DNA from: Desulfobacula sp. | GTDB taxonomy: Bacteria; Desulfobacterota; Desulfobacteria; Desulfobacterales; Desulfobacteraceae | Assembly: GCA_018645325.1 (NCBI GenBank) | Contig: JABGOU010000014.1 | Span: 1-64,000, forward strand | Length of the DNA: 64,000 nucleotides | Reading direction: 5' to 3' | Part shown: positions 44,374 to 53,512 of the stretch, piece after piece | Layout of the letters: each line of letters begins with the position of its first letter | Position numbering within the stretch: position 1 is the stretch's first letter | Notes under the pieces: model-generated | The model's input: only the letters and a program-made list of their open reading frames with translations | Told to the model about the DNA's origin: nothing | Databases searched by the model: none | Position numbers and translations under genes: made by a program

Positions 44374-44799
44374 TTATCCATATTGAAGTTCACCCCCGGA
44401 AAATCCCAGCCCGATGGCAACGAGAACTATTAAAATATAGAAAAATGTCTTTTTATCAAATCTGGTATTTTCAGGATCATCTGTAAAAGCAATTGCTGCC
44501 AAAAGTATTGTCAAGACGGCGGCAAGGACTATTTTAAGTATGATCAAAAATTCCCACTCCCCTCCAAAGGTATGCTGCCAGTCCAGGTAGCCTGCAAAAG
44601 CCGTTGGAAATACCCCTAAAAGCCCCAGAATAATACAATGGTATCCGGTTTTTGCCAGGAATTTAAGTCTTGGCAAAAAAGATGCCATCCTGAACACAAC
44701 CGCCCCCATTACCATCCCCATGGGGATATGGGTCAATGCAGGATGCAGGGGGTGGGTGAATCCGATTTTGTTAAGAAACTCAAAAATAATCTCTGTCAT
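44374..44799 (-). CDS. DUF2231 membrane protein
   Basis: 141 residues with four membrane helices. HPLHPALTHIPMGMVMGAVVF near the N-terminus (landmark HPLHPALTHIPMG) is the DUF2231 signature. The conserved His residues might ligate haem. It is the first gene of the oxidase-associated minus-strand run, 15 bases before the DOMON gene. DUF2231 proteins often accompany cytochromes. With DOMON and Sco it may form a small membrane redox module; the function is not established. Confidence 0.75.
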   Translation of the reverse strand: MTEIIFEFLNKIGFTHPLHPALTHIPMGMVMGAVVFRMASFLPRLKFLAKTGYHCIILGLLGVFPTAFAGYLDWQHTFGGEWEFLIILKIVLAAVLTILLAAIAFTDDPENTRFDKKTFFYILIVLVAIGLGFSGGELQYG

Positions 44800-45046
44800 G
44801 TGTTATCACCTTTGATTTAATTTAACTTTCTATTTATAATGAACAAGCAAATCCTGTGCCCTGATTTTCATTTATCTGCACCTTTGCTTTTATCTTCGAC
44901 AAATTAGATCCTTTTATTTTAATACTTGAATTATAAAAATAGTATGAAATAATCGTATAAAAGTTTTAAGGTTTTTACAAGCATATTAAAGCACCTTAAT
45001 ACTCAATAAACAACCATTTAAATGGCTTTATCATTTGATTTTATAA

Positions 45047-45823
45047 ATGAAAACAAAACTTATTGATAAATTACAATTAACCGGAAAAGGAGTTATCAGC
45101 ATAATCGGTGCAGGCGGCAAAACAAGTCTCATGTTCCAATTGGCTAAAGAACTTGAAAATTCAGGCAAATCAGTTTTAACCACAACCACAACTAAAATTT
45201 TCATGCCCACGCTTAAGCAGTCGCCTTTGACCATTATTGAAAACTCTATTGATGAACTTGTTAAAAAATCAAAAGGTCTTCTCAAGAGTTCATTTCAATT
45301 TTCTGCAGGCCAAAAATATAATCCCATAACGGAAAAACTGGAAGGATTTACCCCGGACTGTATTGATAAATTGTGGCAAACTTCTCTTTTTGACTGGATA
45401 ATTGTAGAGGCTGACGGGGCAAGGCAAAAACCGATTAAAGCAACTGGTTCTCACGAGCCCGCCATCCCGAAAGTCACCACCCATCTGATTCTTGTAGCAG
45501 GGCTTGATGCCCTTGATAAACCACTTGATGAAACTTTTGTCCACAGGGCTGAAATTTTTTCAAGGAATACAGGATTACCCAGAGGGGAAACCCTGGATGA
45601 ACTGTCAATAGCAAAATGTATTGCCTTTGAAATTAAAAAAGCCGGCCATTTGGCTCATAGCCTGTCAAATTCTGTTCTACTAAACAAAGCTGACAGCCCT
45701 GACCAGATAAAATCCGGTGAAAAAATTGCAAAGCTTCTGCAAACAAACAAAACTATTCACCGGATTATTACAGCATCACTTATTGATAAATTTCCCGTTA
45801 AAAATAGTTTAACACCTAAATAG
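45047..45823 (+). CDS. yqeC: YqeC-like selenium-dependent hydroxylase accessory protein
   Basis: 258 residues. The P-loop is ISIIGAGGKTSLMFQLA (about 17-33). TTTTTKIFMP follows, then a Walker B-like WIIVEADGARQKPIKA. VLLNKAD resembles a base-specificity NKxD motif. This arrangement is that of YqeC, a protein linked by gene neighbourhood to selenium-dependent molybdenum hydroxylases; its reaction is not known. The MocA-like gene follows 46 bases later, the usual partner. No hydroxylase gene is in the window. It is transcribed divergently from the DUF2231 gene. Confidence 0.8.
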   Translation: MKTKLIDKLQLTGKGVISIIGAGGKTSLMFQLAKELENSGKSVLTTTTTKIFMPTLKQSPLTIIENSIDELVKKSKGLLKSSFQFSAGQKYNPITEKLEGFTPDCIDKLWQTSLFDWIIVEADGARQKPIKATGSHEPAIPKVTTHLILVAGLDALDKPLDETFVHRAEIFSRNTGLPRGETLDELSIAKCIAFEIKKAGHLAHSLSNSVLLNKADSPDQIKSGEKIAKLLQTNKTIHRIITASLIDKFPVKNSLTPK

Positions 45824-45869
45824 TGCCTGACCTTGCATCAGGACAAACCAAAAAGAAAGACTTTATTTT

Positions 45870-46469
45870 ATGAATTTTTCCAGCAAAAAAATTGCCGGTG
45901 TCATTCTTGCCGCCGGATCAGCATCACGAATGGGGAAAACAAAACAATTGCTGCCCTTTGGGAAAACCACCCTTTTGGGTCAGGTAATTTTAAATGCAAG
46001 GGAATCAGCCCTGGATGAAATTATTGTTGTTCTGGGCCATAATGCCCATAAAATAACTCAAACCTTAGATCTTCGCCATATAAAAATCATTAGAAATAAA
46101 GAGTACTCAAAGGGACAAAGTACCTCCCTTATCAAGGGCCTTGAAAATGTCTCAGCCCAATGTGATGCAGCGATGTTTCTTTTAGGTGACCAGCCCCTTG
46201 TCAATGCCGCTATTATCAACCACTTGATTATAGACTTTGAAAGGGCTCGTAAATCTATTATAATTCCTTATTTCAATGACAAACGGGGCAACCCGGTCAT
46301 CATTGCCAGACCATTGTTCCACCGACTGGAATCTTTGTCCGCAGATACCGGGGCAAGGGTTATTTTTGATGAATTTAAAAAATCCATATTAAAAGTACAG
46401 ATTCCTGATAAAGCAATTCTGGTTGATGTGGACACAATGGACGATTATGAAAAATTATTCAAAAATTGA
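45870..46469 (+). CDS. MocA/YgfJ-like molybdenum cofactor nucleotidyltransferase
   Basis: 199 residues. The nucleotidyltransferase signature is GVILAAGSASRMGKTKQLLPFG (landmarks LAAGSASRMG and KQLLPFG). Asp in FLLGDQPLV serves metal binding. Late residues include GNPVII and VDVDTMDDYEKL. It transfers CMP or a related nucleotide onto molybdopterin cofactor for hydroxylases of the xanthine dehydrogenase family. Pairing with yqeC points to the selenium-linked YgfJ subgroup. It ends nine bases before a palindromic element. Confidence 0.82.
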   Translation: MNFSSKKIAGVILAAGSASRMGKTKQLLPFGKTTLLGQVILNARESALDEIIVVLGHNAHKITQTLDLRHIKIIRNKEYSKGQSTSLIKGLENVSAQCDAAMFLLGDQPLVNAAIINHLIIDFERARKSIIIPYFNDKRGNPVIIARPLFHRLESLSADTGARVIFDEFKKSILKVQIPDKAILVDVDTMDDYEKLFKN

Positions 46470-46478
46470 AATATCTTT

Positions 46479-46613
46479 GTAATTGTTCAGCCCGTTAAAA
46501 AAAATTATCCCCAAAGCCCTGTCTGATGGATATTTGCAGGAGGTTAAGCAAATAGCCTCGAAACAAATATCCATCAGACAGGGCGGGTTCAAGCGCAAGA
46601 GCTGAATAATTAC
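46479..46613 (+). mobile_element. Palindromic MITE, copy 6
   Basis: 135 bp, nearly identical to copy 4. A perfect 8-bp duplication, ATATCTTT, lies at 46471-46478 and 46614-46621. It lies just after the MocA-like gene stop and may act as its transcript end. The 46614-46818 gap to the next gene holds no gene. Confidence 0.92.
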
Positions 46614-46818
46614 ATATCTTTTATATTAAGGACTGCTAATGATTGCGATCCTGACTTCCCTGGAATTTAATGCTTGACTTGGACTGTTTATTCTCATAAA
46701 AAAAACTGTGGCAGCGATAAACCTGTTTAGTTTGTAGGTAATGCATATTCTTTGAATATGTTTTAATATTTCCAATGAGTTTTAACCCCATAACTCTAAC
46801 CACAAACAAGGAGGGCCT

Positions 46819-48192
46819 ATGAGAACCAAAAAGTATGTATTAACAGAACAAGAAATGCCGCGACAATGGTACAACATCATGGCAGACCTGCCCAATGGAA
46901 TGGAACCACCCCTTCATCCAGGTACGGGGCAGCCCTGTGGCCCTGAAGATCTGGCACCTATTTTCCCCATGAATCTGATCGAGCAGGAAGTTTCTACCCA
47001 GAGATGGATTGACATTCCTGAAGAAATCCTGGACAAATATGCGATCTGGCGTCCTTCTCCTCTATACCGGGCTTACAATCTTGAAAAAGCCCTTGATACC
47101 CCTGCAAAAATCTATTTTAAAAATGAGGGTGTAAGCCCTGCCGGAAGTCACAAACCCAATACTGCCATTGCCCAGGCCTATTATAATAAGATGGCAGGCA
47201 CAAAAAAGATTACAACGGAAACAGGGGCCGGCCAGTGGGGCAGCGCCTTATCCATGTGCTGCTCATTCTTTGGCATTGAGTGCAAGGTATTCATGGTAAA
47301 AATTTCTTACAACCAGAAACCTTACCGCCGCCTGATGATGGAAACCTGGGGTGCCAATTGTACGGCAAGCCCAAGCAGTGAAACAGCAGCCGGCAGATCC
47401 ATACTGGAAAAAACGCCTGATTCTCCGGGCAGTCTTGGCATGGCTATCAGTGAAGCCGTTGAAGCGGCTGTGGGTGATGACAACACCAAATATGCCCTGG
47501 GCAGCGTGCTCAACCATGTTATGATCCATCAAAGTATCATCGGCCTTGAAGCCAAAAAACAGATGGAAATGACAGGAGACTATCCCGATGTAATCATAGG
47601 CAGTGCCGGAGGCGGAAGTAATTTTGCAGGCCTTGCAGCCCCCTTTGCCCATGATAAAATTAATGGGAAGGATATTGATATTATTGCTGTGGAACCCAGT
47701 TCTTGTCCAACCCTGACAAGGGGTCCCTTTGCCTATGATTTCGGGGATACAGTCCAGATGACTCCATTGCTGCCCATGCATACCCTGGGTCATAATTTTG
47801 TGCCTGCACCCATCCATGCAGGGGGTCTAAGATACCATGGCATGGCACCCATTGTCAGCCAGCTTGTTCTGGATGGAATCGTCAGGCCAGAGTCCATCCA
47901 GCAGATGGAAACATTCAAGGCCGGCATGACCTTTGCCCGATCTGAAGGGTATATATCTGCTCCTGAATGCAACCATGCAGTTGCCATGACCATTCGCGAA
48001 GCTCTTAAAGCCAAAGAAGAAGGAAAGGAAAAAACCATTTTGTTTAATTGGAGCGGACATGGTCTTGTGGATCTTGCAGCCTATGAAGGCTTCTTCAGAG
48101 GCAAACTTTCCGACCATGAACTTCCCCAGGAACAAATTGATGCAGCATTAAAAGATATTGAAGCCCTGCCCAAACCCAAGCAGGGAAGCTGA
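46819..48192 (+). CDS. Tryptophan synthase beta-like protein (TrpB2 type)
   Basis: 457 residues, longer than classical TrpB (about 400) and typical of the TrpB2 class. PLP Lys is in [11 protein letters not shown] (about 110-120). [12 protein letters not shown] and [12 protein letters not shown] (phosphate-binding glycine loop) are present. The C-terminal part includes [17 protein letters not shown]. TrpB2 enzymes condense serine with indole without needing TrpA and often stand apart from the trp operon, as here; some are serine deaminases. AGGAGG precedes ATG 46819. Other trp genes are absent from the window. Confidence 0.88.
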   Translation: MRTKKYVLTEQEMPRQWYNIMADLPNGMEPPLHPGTGQPCGPEDLAPIFPMNLIEQEVSTQRWIDIPEEILDKYAIWRPSPLYRAYNLEKALDTPAKIYFKNEGVSPAGSHKPNTAIAQAYYNKMAGTKKITTETGAGQWGSALSMCCSFFGIECKVFMVKISYNQKPYRRLMMETWGANCTASPSSETAAGRSILEKTPDSPGSLGMAISEAVEAAVGDDNTKYALGSVLNHVMIHQSIIGLEAKKQMEMTGDYPDVIIGSAGGGSNFAGLAAPFAHDKINGKDIDIIAVEPSSCPTLTRGPFAYDFGDTVQMTPLLPMHTLGHNFVPAPIHAGGLRYHGMAPIVSQLVLDGIVRPESIQQMETFKAGMTFARSEGYISAPECNHAVAMTIREALKAKEEGKEKTILFNWSGHGLVDLAAYEGFFRGKLSDHELPQEQIDAALKDIEALPKPKQGS

Positions 48193-48201
48193 TTAAATTG
48201 G

Positions 48202-48248
48202 CAAACCCGGATCTGCTTTTTTTAAGTATAAATCAGTATCCGGGTTTG
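48202..48248 (+). terminator. Candidate terminator after trpB2
   Basis: CAAACCCGGAT (48202-48212) and ATCCGGGTTTG (48238-48248) pair perfectly over 11 bp around a 25-base loop. TTTGTTTT follows. It starts nine bases after the stop codon. It may also serve the convergent aminotransferase gene. Confidence 0.6.
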
Positions 48249-48278
48249 TTTGTTTTAAATAGGGTCATTAAATTAGGG

Positions 48279-48322
48279 TCAGGTTTGCGTTTTAGGGTTA
48301 TTATTAAATAACGCAAACCTGA
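48279..48322. repeat. REP-like hairpin
   Basis: TCAGGTTTGCGTT (48279-48291) and AACGCAAACCTGA (48310-48322) form a perfect 13-bp stem around an 18-base loop, preceded by ATTAGGG. It lies between convergent genes. The form resembles REP elements handled by RAYT transposases, but I saw only this copy in the window. Confidence 0.45.
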
Positions 48323-48350
48323 TCTTTACGAACCCGCTTTAACTCCCTGT

Positions 48351-49523
48351 TTATTTCACAGCATCATAGGCTTTTTTGAATCTTTCCAAAGATCCTTTTA
48401 TAGTTTTGTCCGGCACGGCATAAGAAAGCCTGAAATGGCCGGGGCCACCAAAAGCTATTCCCGGAACAGCAAGGATATTGTGTTCTTGTAAGATATCCAC
48501 AAATTTAACGTCATTTTCAATTGGGCTTTTCGGAAACAGATAAAATGCACCTTCCGGCACGTCAAATTCATAGCCTGCCGCATGAAGTCCTTTGCAAAAC
48601 ATATCCCGCCTTTTTCTATAAATGTTGATATCCACTGTAACGCCCTGAAGCATACCAACAACCTGCTGAAAAAGGGCCGGAGCATTCACATACATCATGG
48701 TATTGGTGACCCCTGCAGCCCCTGCAATCATTTGGGCATCTTCTGCTTTGGGATGAATGGCAAGATAGCCGATTCTCTCTCCTGCAAGCGACAATTCCTT
48801 GGAATAAGAAGTCAGCACAATAGTATGGGGATAAACGTCAAACATGGACGGAACCTCAACATCATAGACAATCTTTCGGTAAGGTTCATCGGAAATCAGA
48901 TAAATCCGCTTCCCGAATTTTACGCTGGCTGCATCAAGAATCTTTCCTAACCCCAACAGCTCCTCTCTTGTGTAAACTACTCCAGTGGGGTTGTTGGGTG
49001 AATTAACCAGCATCACCCGGGTATTTTTAGTAATGGCCTTTTCAATGGCATCAAGGTCCAGATGAAAATCAGAAAATGATGCCACAGTTTTTAAATTTGC
49101 ACTTGCAACAAAGGCATACTGATTATAGCCCACAAAATAAGGTGCCGGCGTAAGGATATCCTCTCCCGGGTTTAACAGAGCTCTCAAGGTATCATTCAAA
49201 GCTCCTGCCGCACCCGCAGTCATCACAATAAGGTCTGAACTAAGCCCGACATTGTATTCTTTATTCAAATAATCCGCCACTGCCTGTCTGACATGGGGAT
49301 ATCCCGGGTTAGGCATATACCCGTGGGAAGTAGTTTTGTCGTTTATAAGTTCCATAAGGGCATTTTTTACAGCCGCTGGTGGTGGAACATCCGGATTTCC
49401 CAGTGAAAAATCAAATACATTATCAGCTCCATATTTTTCTCTCATTCTGATCCCTTCTTCAAACATCTTCCGGATCATGGAGGCGGCTTCAACCATTTTA
49501 ACCATCTTATCTGCAATAGGCAT
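48351..49523 (-). CDS. PLP-dependent aminotransferase, class I/II
   Basis: 390 residues. A fold-type I aminotransferase: FSLGNPDVPPP near the N-terminus, GAAGALNDTLRALLNPGED, VNSPNNPTGVVY, ISDEPYRKIVYD and PLP Lys in TSYSKELSLAGERIGYL. The substrate-carboxylate Arg is in GHFRLSYAVP near the C-terminus. It resembles aspartate/aromatic aminotransferases of subgroup I-gamma; the donor is not determinable. AAGGAA precedes ATG 49523. It is transcribed alone. Confidence 0.88.
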   Translation of the reverse strand: MPIADKMVKMVEAASMIRKMFEEGIRMREKYGADNVFDFSLGNPDVPPPAAVKNALMELINDKTTSHGYMPNPGYPHVRQAVADYLNKEYNVGLSSDLIVMTAGAAGALNDTLRALLNPGEDILTPAPYFVGYNQYAFVASANLKTVASFSDFHLDLDAIEKAITKNTRVMLVNSPNNPTGVVYTREELLGLGKILDAASVKFGKRIYLISDEPYRKIVYDVEVPSMFDVYPHTIVLTSYSKELSLAGERIGYLAIHPKAEDAQMIAGAAGVTNTMMYVNAPALFQQVVGMLQGVTVDINIYRKRRDMFCKGLHAAGYEFDVPEGAFYLFPKSPIENDVKFVDILQEHNILAVPGIAFGGPGHFRLSYAVPDKTIKGSLERFKKAYDAVK

Positions 49524-49577
49524 AAAAATTTCCTTTTATATTAAAATTTAAAATTATCTTACCATACATCAAATTTT

Positions 49578-50159
49578 TCATGATGAAAACACTCCTTTAA
49601 AAAAGGGGCTACCGCTTTTTTGAATACACGCTTTCATCTCAATTACATATTGTGGTCTTACCTCATTTTTCCAACGTGGATACCCGCCCTTCCATACATA
49701 CCGAATCAGTTCATGGAATACAGCTTTATCAAAATAATATCTGCCGATTTTTATTCTGCCATCCTTATAAATCTCAATTGAAATATCTCTTATTACTGAA
49801 AAGGGTTCAATATGCGATATCACAATGTCTCTTGTATCAAATCCATCCGGGTTCTGCTTAAACGCTTGTGGGTCATCTGGAAAAGGAAATATAGTATACA
49901 ATTTTCCAATAAACCCGGTAAACCTTATTCCATGGATGGCTCCCATCAAATCTCCAACAGCATTGGGATCAGATATATGATATACGGTGCGGTCAAACGT
50001 TTTTACATGGGAATCATCTTCTTTTGCCATCTTATTTACCCACCTGCAAAAATCCTCTGCGAAAAAAAAATAATTTTCCAGCAGCAGCATATCCGACTCA
50101 ATATTAAAAAAACCAAAAGCGATATTTCCATGGCTCTGGGATCTAAACGATAATGGCAT
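49578..50159 (-). CDS. Conserved hypothetical protein
   Basis: 193 residues from ATG 50159, which has AAGGAG eight bases upstream. The frame extends 16 codons further but that start lacks a ribosome site. It is soluble, with no signal or membrane segment. The sequence starts MPLSFRSQSHGNIAFGFFNIESDMLLLE and is rich in aromatic residues (ENYFFFAEDFCRWV; YVWKGGYPRWK). I do not recognise the family. It lies upstream of the aminotransferase on the same strand (54 bases), so the two could share a transcript. No role is proposed. Confidence 0.7.
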   Translation of the reverse strand: MPLSFRSQSHGNIAFGFFNIESDMLLLENYFFFAEDFCRWVNKMAKEDDSHVKTFDRTVYHISDPNAVGDLMGAIHGIRFTGFIGKLYTIFPFPDDPQAFKQNPDGFDTRDIVISHIEPFSVIRDISIEIYKDGRIKIGRYYFDKAVFHELIRYVWKGGYPRWKNEVRPQYVIEMKACIQKSGSPFFKGVFSS

Positions 50160-50310
50160 AAATCTTCTCCTTTTTGTTGATGGCAATCCTTGTTTCAAAT
50201 AGCCCAATTGTACACAATTTTAAAAAAATCTCAAACCCGGTTTTTCTTTAACTTGACGCTGATCTGCAAATCTAATATCCATATATATTAAATATAAAGG
50301 ACGAAACCCA

Positions 50311-51294
50311 ATGAAAAAAAAAATACTGGTATCCAGATTATACCCAAAAGAAGGGATCAGACTCCTGGAAAAAGAAAATTTTCATCTCACCTTATGGGAA
50401 GAAAAAAGGCCAATGACCCAAGTTGAGCTTATTGAGAAGGCAAAGAGCCATCATGCCCTTTTGTGCACCCTCACCGAAAAAATAGATAGTCATTTTTTAA
50501 CCCAGTGCAGCCACCTTGAGATCATCTCTCAATTTGCCGTGGGGTATGATAATATCGATATTGATGCGGCCACAGGTTTTGGTATTCCTGTGGGGTTTAC
50601 TCCGGATGCTATGAGCGAAGCCACTGCAGATATTGCCTTTGGTCTTATGATCGCTGTTGCAAGGAAAATGTTTTTTCTGCATAAAACCATTATCAACGGC
50701 CGGTGGGGGTATTTCAATCCCACTGGGAATCTTGGTTTTGAGTTGAAAGATAAAACCTTAGGAATCTTCGGACTTGGCCGTATTGGAGTTAAAATGGCCA
50801 AGCGATGTAAAAATGCCTATGATATGGATATTATTTATCATAACAGGACACGCAATAAAGAGGCTGAAAAACTTCTTGATGCAACCTATTTGGGATTTGA
50901 CGACCTTCTTTTAAAAAGCGATGTCCTGTCGGTTCATTGTGCCCTGACACCTGAAACAAAAGAAATATTTAACCGGTCTGCCTTTAAAAAAATGAAACCA
51001 TCAGCAATCTTCATTAACACTGCAAGAGGACCCATCCACAATGAAAAAGATCTGAGTTCCGCCATAAGCTCAGGCGAAATCTGGGGGACGGGCCTGGATG
51101 TGACAAACCCAGAACCTATGCAGCCTGATAATGCTCTTCTCTTCATGGAAAATGCCTGTGTCCTTCCCCATGTGGGATCAGGAACACAGGAGGCCAGAAA
51201 TCAGATGTCTGTGCTGGCAGCCATGAATATAATTGAATTCTACCGGAACAAACAGGTCCCTCATATTGTCAATCCAGAGGTGCTGGCGCACTGA
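50311..51294 (+). CDS. D-isomer-specific 2-hydroxyacid dehydrogenase (glyoxylate/hydroxypyruvate reductase-like)
   Basis: 327 residues. The NAD(P) loop is LGIFGLGRIGVKMAKR (about 150-165), followed by YHNRTRN, whose Asn-Arg-Thr-Arg suggests NADPH preference. Active-site residues are Arg in INTARGPIHNE, Glu in DVTNPEPM and His in VLPHVGSGT. It reduces a 2-keto acid such as glyoxylate or hydroxypyruvate to the D-hydroxy acid. AAAGGA precedes ATG 50311. It is monocistronic, divergent from the hypothetical gene to the left. Confidence 0.88.
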   Translation: MKKKILVSRLYPKEGIRLLEKENFHLTLWEEKRPMTQVELIEKAKSHHALLCTLTEKIDSHFLTQCSHLEIISQFAVGYDNIDIDAATGFGIPVGFTPDAMSEATADIAFGLMIAVARKMFFLHKTIINGRWGYFNPTGNLGFELKDKTLGIFGLGRIGVKMAKRCKNAYDMDIIYHNRTRNKEAEKLLDATYLGFDDLLLKSDVLSVHCALTPETKEIFNRSAFKKMKPSAIFINTARGPIHNEKDLSSAISSGEIWGTGLDVTNPEPMQPDNALLFMENACVLPHVGSGTQEARNQMSVLAAMNIIEFYRNKQVPHIVNPEVLAH

Positions 51295-51336
51295 TTCACT
51301 AAAAAAAGGTCATGCTTTTTTTTTGCATCAATGATT

Positions 51337-51603
51337 TTATTTTAATCCCAGGTTATCCAGAAAATGTCTGTGTTTCACCCGATATAGATTTTTGTCTTCC
51401 TTAACCAGATAAAAAAACCGCTTGTTGTCATCATCGCAGCACTCAAACAAACCAGTATAATCCTGCTGATCAACGACATCACAGATACGAGACACATCAT
51501 CATTGAATTTTTCACAAACGGATACCCAGTCTTCCTCTTTGGCACCCTTTTTAATTGTAATTTTTTTGGATAGTTTTTCAAATTCCGCCTGGATGGATTT
51601 CAT
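51337..51603 (-). CDS. Small hypothetical protein
   Basis: 88 residues, with GGGGGAG six bases before ATG 51603, so it is very likely translated. It is charged and mostly helical (MKSIQAEFEKLSKKITIKK), then has a Cys-containing acidic stretch (LFECCDDDNKRFFYLVKED). The family is not recognised. It lies 45 bases after the GGDEF gene on the same strand and may be co-transcribed with it. No function is inferred. Confidence 0.6.
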   Translation of the reverse strand: MKSIQAEFEKLSKKITIKKGAKEEDWVSVCEKFNDDVSRICDVVDQQDYTGLFECCDDDNKRFFYLVKEDKNLYRVKHRHFLDNLGLK

Positions 51604-51648
51604 TATTTCTCCCCCAAACCTTTTAATATTTGAATAAAAATTAAAGTT

Positions 51649-53379
51649 TTAATCGGCAAAAGCCAGTTGATTACGCCCGTTTTCCTTAGCCCTGTATAAG
51701 GCTGCATCAGCCCTTGCAATCATTGCATCTGCTGTCTCATCTCCTCTTCTGCTTGTAATACCGATACTGATTGTGATACTTATCTTTCCTGCTCTTGTTA
51801 CCATTTTTTGATCGGCTGTTATTGCCCGCACACGTTCATAGATTTTTTCTTCAACCATTCCAATAGAATCTGGTAAATCAGGTATAACTAATAAGAACTC
51901 TTCTCCACCGTATCGTCCAACCATGTCATAAGGCCTGAGGGTTTTCTGGATAATTTTAACGAAATTGAATAGGACATCGTCACCCGCCTGGTGGCCATAC
52001 TTGTCATTGACATGCTTAAAGTGATCAATATCGCATATGCCAATGCTCAGTTTCAGGTTCCCTCTTTTAGCTCGGAGCAATTCATTTCTCAGCCTGTCTA
52101 AAATGGCACCCCGGTTCGGAGCTCCTGTTAAAGAGTCATGTGTGGCCTTGTGTTCAAGCTTTATGTTCAGTAATCTCAATTCATTTCTAATCTGTTTCTG
52201 CTCGGTGATGTCTTTTAAAATTACAACCAGCTTTGATATTTTACCATTTATATCTTTTATACAAGATGAGCTTATGATGACATCTATGCTGCGGCCTTTC
52301 TTTGTCAGCCTTTTACTTTCAAATTGTACTTTCTTCCCCGAGCTCAGCAACTCTTTTACTTTTTCAGAAGTTATCTTTTTTTGATCATCAGGAACAAAGG
52401 GGATACGCTTTCCTTCCAATTCATCCAAAGACCACCCGAATAGTTTAATAAAAGCCGGATTAAGATACTCTGTCCCACCCTGGTTATTATATATTGCAAT
52501 TGGATCCGGAGTTGCAGACAGGATGGTCTTTAATCCTTCTTCACTCTCCTTCAGTGCTTCCTCGGTTTGTTTACGCGCTGATATATCATTTACCAATGAT
52601 GCCATGCCTATATTCTTACCATCGGCATCCTGCAGGACTGTATTATACCAATCACAGATAATTCGCCTGCCTTTCTTAGTTATATTCTCGTTTATACTGT
52701 GGGTGCCTCCTTTTTCCGATAATATATCCTGGAAAATGTCCTCAACAATTTCTTTGCTATCTTCAGTAAGGATGAGATCTGCAATATGTTTGCCCAATGC
52801 CTCTTCTTTAGTATAGCCGAATATATTTTCAGCGGCAGGGTTCCACTCAATAGTTTTGAAATTCAAGTCCCATGAAATTGCTCCAATCGGTGTATTTAAA
52901 AGATGGGTGGAAAGTTGCTGCTCACTCTTTTGCAAAGCCTCCTGGGCATTCTTGAACTGGGTAATATTGCGAATTATTGATAAAATGAAGTCCTCGCCAT
53001 TGATTTGCATTAGATGGGCGGATAACAGACCCACCACGATCCGTCCACCTTTGCAGATAAACCGGGCCTCCATATTGTCTACATAGCCGGTCTTTGCCAA
53101 ACTATTGATCAGGCGGTTCCTGTCTTCAGGGTTTGCCCACATATTTAAAGAAAGAGAAGTTTTTCCTATGACATCGTCCTGCTTATATCCCATGATTTTG
53201 GTAAAACCATGGTTGACATTTATAAACATTCCGTCAGAAGCCCTGCTGATATTAATCGCATCAGGGCTTGTTTGAAACGCTAATTTATATCGTTCTTCGT
53301 TCTCCCGAGCCTTTTTATCAGATTGTTCCAGCTTCTGAATTTTTTTTTCTAATTCTTCATAAGTCGGTTTTTGAATCAT
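51649..53379 (-). CDS. PAS-PAS-PAS-GGDEF diguanylate cyclase, paralogue of 23613-25346
   Basis: 576 residues. A coiled start (MIQKPTYEELEKKIQKLEQ) is followed by PAS domains at about 25-145, 150-270 and 285-400. The GGDEF domain (about 415-576) has active site GRYGGEEFLLV and I-site RPYD. Metal Asp is in CDIDHFKHVND. The last PAS and the GGDEF domain are nearly the same as in the protein at 23613-25346 (shared: FGWSLDELEGK, PFVPDDQK, RSIDVIISSSCIK). The first two PAS domains differ. AGAGG precedes ATG 53379. It makes cyclic di-GMP; the signal is unknown. Confidence 0.88.
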   Translation of the reverse strand: MIQKPTYEELEKKIQKLEQSDKKARENEERYKLAFQTSPDAINISRASDGMFINVNHGFTKIMGYKQDDVIGKTSLSLNMWANPEDRNRLINSLAKTGYVDNMEARFICKGGRIVVGLLSAHLMQINGEDFILSIIRNITQFKNAQEALQKSEQQLSTHLLNTPIGAISWDLNFKTIEWNPAAENIFGYTKEEALGKHIADLILTEDSKEIVEDIFQDILSEKGGTHSINENITKKGRRIICDWYNTVLQDADGKNIGMASLVNDISARKQTEEALKESEEGLKTILSATPDPIAIYNNQGGTEYLNPAFIKLFGWSLDELEGKRIPFVPDDQKKITSEKVKELLSSGKKVQFESKRLTKKGRSIDVIISSSCIKDINGKISKLVVILKDITEQKQIRNELRLLNIKLEHKATHDSLTGAPNRGAILDRLRNELLRAKRGNLKLSIGICDIDHFKHVNDKYGHQAGDDVLFNFVKIIQKTLRPYDMVGRYGGEEFLLVIPDLPDSIGMVEEKIYERVRAITADQKMVTRAGKISITISIGITSRRGDETADAMIARADAALYRAKENGRNQLAFAD

Positions 53380-53512
53380 ATGAAGCCTCTTTTAAATATG
53401 AGATTAAGCTTTGGGAGCAAAATATTTATCATATCCACCACACTCCCAAATCAAAAAACCACTTGAAAACATTTTATATCCGGGACTTTCTCAATAAAAA
53501 TCACAATAGTAC

